Shown: piece by piece, positions 61,050-64,000 of the stretch
Layout: every line of letters starts with the position of its first letter
Numbering within the stretch: the first letter of the stretch is position 1
Source: Dongia deserti
Lineage (GTDB): Bacteria; Pseudomonadota; Alphaproteobacteria; Dongiales; Dongiaceae
Reading direction: 5' to 3'
Assembly (NCBI RefSeq): GCF_003574735.1
Contig: NZ_QORW01000010.1
Coordinates: 124,001 to 188,000 of the forward strand
DNA length: 64,000 nt
The notes under the pieces: generated by a model
The model's input: the letters and a program-made list of their open reading frames with translations, nothing else
The model's database searches: none
What the model was told of the DNA's origin: nothing
Made by a program: the position numbers and the translations under genes

Positions 61050-62363
61050 ATGGCACGCTGGACATCGCTGATCGACGACATGGTCGCAGGCCGATGGACG
61101 AATCCCGAGACCGGGAAGCCCGGGACCGTTCCCTACAAGATGGTCGTGATCGAGGAGCGGCTGGACGGCGCCGAGGCGGACCTGGTCGGCAAGCTTGGTT
61201 TCCGTGGCCGGCTCGCGGTGGTGTCGGACGAGAATACCCATGGCGTGATGGGCGCGCGCGTCGAAGCAGCGCTGAAGAAAATCGCGACAATTGACAGCGT
61301 GGTCCTCGATCACCCGCACGCCGATGAAGGGACCATCGCGCTGCTGCAGGATCGCGTGCGGCACGCCGATGCCGTGGTCGCAGTCGGTTCGGGCACGATC
61401 AACGATCTCTGCAAATACGTGACGGCGCAGGACGGTCGGCCCTATTGCGTGTTCGCCACCGCGCCATCGATGAACGGGTACACGTCGACCACCGCCTCCA
61501 TCGCGCAAGCCAACGGGCTGAAGCTTTCCAAGCCGGCGCACGCACCGAAGGGCGTGTTCATCGACCTTGCCGTCAATGCGGCGGCGCCGACCTACCTGAT
61601 CGCGTCAGGCTTCGGCGATTGCCTGGCACGGTCGGTGGCGCAGGTCGATTGCTGGCTCTCCAAGACGATCATGGGCACCTCCTATTCGGAGGTGCCTTTC
61701 CAGCTCGAGTTGGCAGACGAGGCGGAACTGATGAAGCGTGCCGCGGGTCTCGCCAAGGGCGACATCGAGGCGGTCGGCTACCTGCACCGGGTGCTCACCC
61801 TGTGCGGCTTCGGCGTCAGCTTTACCGGCACGACCAATCACGGCTCGATGGGGGAGCACCAGATCTCGCACTACATCGATTGCTTCGCGGGGGAGCGGCA
61901 CCCCGGCACCTTGCATGGCCAGCAAGTCGGCGTCGCCAGCCTGACTATGGCACGGCTCCAGGCGAAGCTGCTTGCTTCCGACAAAGCGCCGGTCATCCAT
62001 CCCACGCGGATCGACGAAGCCGACATGCGGCGGCGCTTCGGCGCAGATGCGGCGAAGATCTGCCAAGCGGAGATGGCGCTGAAATCATTCGACGCGGCCG
62101 GCGCCGACAAGCTCAACGCCAAGCTGGAAGCGATCTGGCCTGAGCTGCGCGCGGAATTGACCGAGTTCACTGTGCCGGTGCAGGTGATGCGAGACGCCCT
62201 CGCGGTCGCGGGCGGGCCGACCACGGCCGCGGAGCTGGGCCTCGACGTCGCCTTCTATCGCGAAGCCGTATGCCATGCGCGCGAGATCCGAAGGCGCTAT
62301 TCCGCACTCGATGTGGCAGCCGATGCCGGCATTCTCGAGGCGTTCGCGGCCGGCGAAGGGTAA
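61050..62363 (+). CDS. Glycerol-1-phosphate dehydrogenase-like iron/zinc alcohol dehydrogenase
   Basis: The protein (437 residues from ATG 61050) has the nucleotide-binding motif VAVGSGTINDLCKYV, substrate loop APSMNGYTSTTASIAQ and metal-ligand stretches TNHGSMGEHQISHYID and GTLHGQQVGVASLTMA, as in AraM/G1PDH-like proteins. These reduce dihydroxyacetone phosphate to glycerol-1-phosphate or act on related phosphates. GGGAG lies 9 bases before the ATG at 61050; the frame is open to 60900 but that would include the palindromes. It is divergent from sorC and probably SorC-controlled. Confidence 0.85.
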   Translation: MARWTSLIDDMVAGRWTNPETGKPGTVPYKMVVIEERLDGAEADLVGKLGFRGRLAVVSDENTHGVMGARVEAALKKIATIDSVVLDHPHADEGTIALLQDRVRHADAVVAVGSGTINDLCKYVTAQDGRPYCVFATAPSMNGYTSTTASIAQANGLKLSKPAHAPKGVFIDLAVNAAAPTYLIASGFGDCLARSVAQVDCWLSKTIMGTSYSEVPFQLELADEAELMKRAAGLAKGDIEAVGYLHRVLTLCGFGVSFTGTTNHGSMGEHQISHYIDCFAGERHPGTLHGQQVGVASLTMARLQAKLLASDKAPVIHPTRIDEADMRRRFGADAAKICQAEMALKSFDAAGADKLNAKLEAIWPELRAELTEFTVPVQVMRDALAVAGGPTTAAELGLDVAFYREAVCHAREIRRRYSALDVAADAGILEAFAAGEG

Positions 62364-62487
62364 GCGCTATTCCGTGGGTCTCGCCACTCTCAGCCCGCGG
62401 CCATACGCGGCCATTTTCCAGTTACCTTGACAGTCTACAATCTTTGAGGGAGCATCCAAGCAGCTTCGCAACGTCTGGGGACAATCA

Positions 62488-62861
62488 ATGCGGGTGCCGC
62501 AGGTTCTGCTTTCACTGAATGGCCGGATAATCGGCTAACCTTCTGGGTGGTCTTCGTTCCTTGGTTGGTCCTGATCTTCTTGTTCAACGGCGCAGTTGGT
62601 GGGTTGGCCGCTTACGATAACCGCACAGGGGCCGTCCCGGTCTGGGTCTGGCTGGTAGGCCTGATCGTTTCGATTTTACTCATCTGGATTTATTTCGCGA
62701 TCCTTGTTAAGCGGCTTCATGATCGCGACAAGTCGGCAAAGTGGCTGCTCCTTTCTGTCGTGCCGATCATTGGTTTCATCTGGGTTATCGTTGAGCTTGG
62801 GTGCTTCAAAGGCACAGTTGGAGCGAACCGATATGGCTCAGGCGGCAGCTTCCAGATATGA
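62488..62861 (+). pseudogene. DUF805 membrane protein with a one-base frameshift
   Basis: The start MRVPQVLLSLNGRI at 62488 and the remainder RLTFWVVFVPWLVLIFLF (with four hydrophobic segments and the KRLHDRDKSAKWLLLSVVPI core) are DUF805-like but in two frames. Adding one A in ATAATCGG near 62527-62531 would give GRINRLTFW, the usual family sequence. It is otherwise complete. The family is small inner-membrane proteins of unknown function. Confidence 0.78.
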
Positions 62862-63067
62862 TTCTCAGGCACCGACATCTGCGCGCCGACCCGGTGAGGC
62901 TTGCCGGCGGAGGGAAAGAGTTGGCGACGAGCTGATCTCAAAGAGCATCCCGGCGCTCTGGTCTGGCATCGCGGGTACATCCGCATAGCGCCCAGCCGTG
63001 GGCCGCTGCGCAGCGGGCAATACGACGACCTGGACAGCGCCGCCAGCCGGATCCTGTTCGACGACGA

Positions 63068-63838
63068 TCAGACGGCCGTGTAGCCGCCGTCGATAAGGAT
63101 ATCCTGGCCATTCACGAGGTCTGACGCCGAGGACGCGAGATAGAGGATCATGTCGGCGACCTCCACTGGCTTGCCGAAGCGGGCCGCCGGAATCTTGGCC
63201 TTCATCGGATCGCCCTTCTCCGGCTTGCCCCACACCTGCTCGCCCATCGGCGTCAGGATCACCGTCGGGCACACGGAATTGATCTGGATGTTATGCTTCG
63301 CCCATTCGACGCACATGACCTTGGTGAGCATGTTGAGGCCGCCTTTGGACGCGGCGTAGGCGCCGTGCGCCTCCAGGCCGACGACGCCGGCCTGCGAGGA
63401 GATGTTGATGATCTTGCCGCGCCGCTTCTGGATCATGCCGGGAACCAGCGCCTTGGCCAGCAGCCACGGCGCGCGCAGATTGACCGCCATGGTCATGTCC
63501 CAATCCGCGACTTTGGCTTCGAGCAGCGGATCGATCAGGGCGATGCCGGCATTGTTCACCAGGATGTCGATCGCACCGAAGGCGGTGAGCGCGTCCTTCG
63601 CCGCGCGCTCGGGGCCGTCAGCCGTCGCCATGTCTGCCGCGATCGCCACGCAGCGGCGGCCTTTCGATTCGACCGCTGCCTTGACCTCCGCGAGGCCATC
63701 CTTATCGCGCCCCACAGCGGCGATGTCGGCGCCCGCATCGGCCAGCACCTTGCAGGCCTCGATCCCGATTCCCTTGGTGGCGCCGGTCACCACCGCGGTC
63801 TTTCCATCAAGCGCAAAGCGTTTCGTCCACTCAGGCAT
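63068..63838 (-). CDS. SDR family oxidoreductase (polyol-dehydrogenase-like)
   Basis: The 256-residue SDR has VVTGATKGIGIEACKVLADA, ILVNNAGIALIDPLLEAKVA, the catalytic region GLEAHGAYAASKGGLNMLTK and the C-terminal LVNGQDILIDGGYTAV. It resembles D-threitol and other polyol dehydrogenases. Given the adjacent sugar/polyol locus, it may take part in the same pathway; that is inferred from proximity only. Confidence 0.88.
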   Translation of the reverse strand: MPEWTKRFALDGKTAVVTGATKGIGIEACKVLADAGADIAAVGRDKDGLAEVKAAVESKGRRCVAIAADMATADGPERAAKDALTAFGAIDILVNNAGIALIDPLLEAKVADWDMTMAVNLRAPWLLAKALVPGMIQKRRGKIINISSQAGVVGLEAHGAYAASKGGLNMLTKVMCVEWAKHNIQINSVCPTVILTPMGEQVWGKPEKGDPMKAKIPAARFGKPVEVADMILYLASSASDLVNGQDILIDGGYTAV

Positions 63839-63849
63839 CGTCCGTCTTC

Positions 63850-64000
63850 CTATTTTCTGCGGAGCTTCCGTTCGACCGTGGCAAAGGCCTTTTGGTAGAC
63901 ATTCTGCTCGGTTCGCGGGATCAGCACCAGATCATCCTGCGGGCTGGCGTCCCAATCGCCGGTCCACACACCGAACGTCGTGTTGTTGGCCGTGACGGGC
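63850..64000 (-). CDS. C-terminal fragment of an unrecognised protein (runs off the window)
   Basis: Only the last 49 codons are visible, in an open frame ending TAG at 63850. It contains TTFGVWTGDWDASPQDDLVL, PRTEQNVYQKAFATVERKL and ends RRK. I do not recognise a family. It lies directly upstream of and codirectional with the SDR gene, so it may be its operon partner. Confidence 0.6.
   Translation of the reverse strand, partial: PVTANNTTFGVWTGDWDASPQDDLVLIPRTEQNVYQKAFATVERKLRRK

Noticed and set aside
1-64000. CRISPR array, tRNA or rRNA genes, insertion sequence, prophage
   Set aside because: No regularly spaced direct repeats, no cloverleaf-like or rRNA segments that I can recognise, no transposase or phage genes among the recognised products.

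Overview
The window is GC-rich, densely coded bacterial DNA from an alphaproteobacterium. The best marker is gcrA (10082-10573), a cell-cycle regulator restricted to Alphaproteobacteria. The der-bamB-yfgM block and a DUF2794 gene fit that placement. The many uptake, aromatic-acid and sugar-type catabolic genes suggest a free-living soil or rhizosphere heterotroph. I cannot name the genus from the sequence alone. I recognised no rRNA, tRNA, CRISPR array, insertion sequence or prophage.

Layout. 1-613: start of an archaeal-type fructose-1,6-bisphosphate aldolase/phosphatase. 734-1608: gene-poor DNA with a probable transporter relic. 1609-5307: an apparently exported haloalkane dehalogenase, a DUF1330 gene divergent from TetR plus a Tag-like glycosylase, and a frameshifted ureohydrolase. 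5432-11202: housekeeping core (der, bamB, yfgM-like, lipoprotein, DUF2794, gcrA, acetyltransferase). 11209-23692: small regulator-plus-enzyme units (methyltransferase-like protein; ArsR/GST/two SRPBCC; two NmrA proteins and an SDR with TetR; YCII-like; 2H phosphoesterase; MarR/DUF488; cysteine synthase-like; BBE-like oxidase with AraC).

23909-31181 is a tightly coupled five-gene operon: SWIM zinc-finger protein, DUF5691 protein, MoxR-type AAA+ ATPase, DUF5682 protein and VWA protein. It is the best candidate for a poorly described molecular machine. 31156-39113 holds transporters, a LysR, a conserved hypothetical, DUF445, acetyltransferase, RraA-like protein and an aminotransferase interrupted by an in-frame stop.

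39190-51441 is an aerobic CoA-dependent 2-aminobenzoate (anthranilate) pathway. It comprises a CoA ligase, MarR regulator, formamidase-like hydrolase, two-domain monooxygenase/reductase, and a beta-oxidation-like set (SDR, hydratase, acyl-CoA dehydrogenase, thioesterase, RidA-like, fused hydratase/dehydrogenase, thiolase). The formamidase suggests feeding from tryptophan via kynurenine. 51465-62363 is a sugar or polyol uptake and catabolism locus: a SorC-led operon with SDR, ABC transporter, FGGY kinase, HAD phosphatase and class II aldolase, divergent from a glycerol-1-phosphate-dehydrogenase-like gene. 62488-64000 holds a frameshifted DUF805 gene, a further SDR and the end of an unrecognised gene.

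Four otherwise well-preserved genes carry one small lesion each: three frameshifts (ureohydrolase, AraC, DUF805) and one TGA stop (aminotransferase). Either the assembly has residual errors or these genes were inactivated recently. Raw reads would decide.
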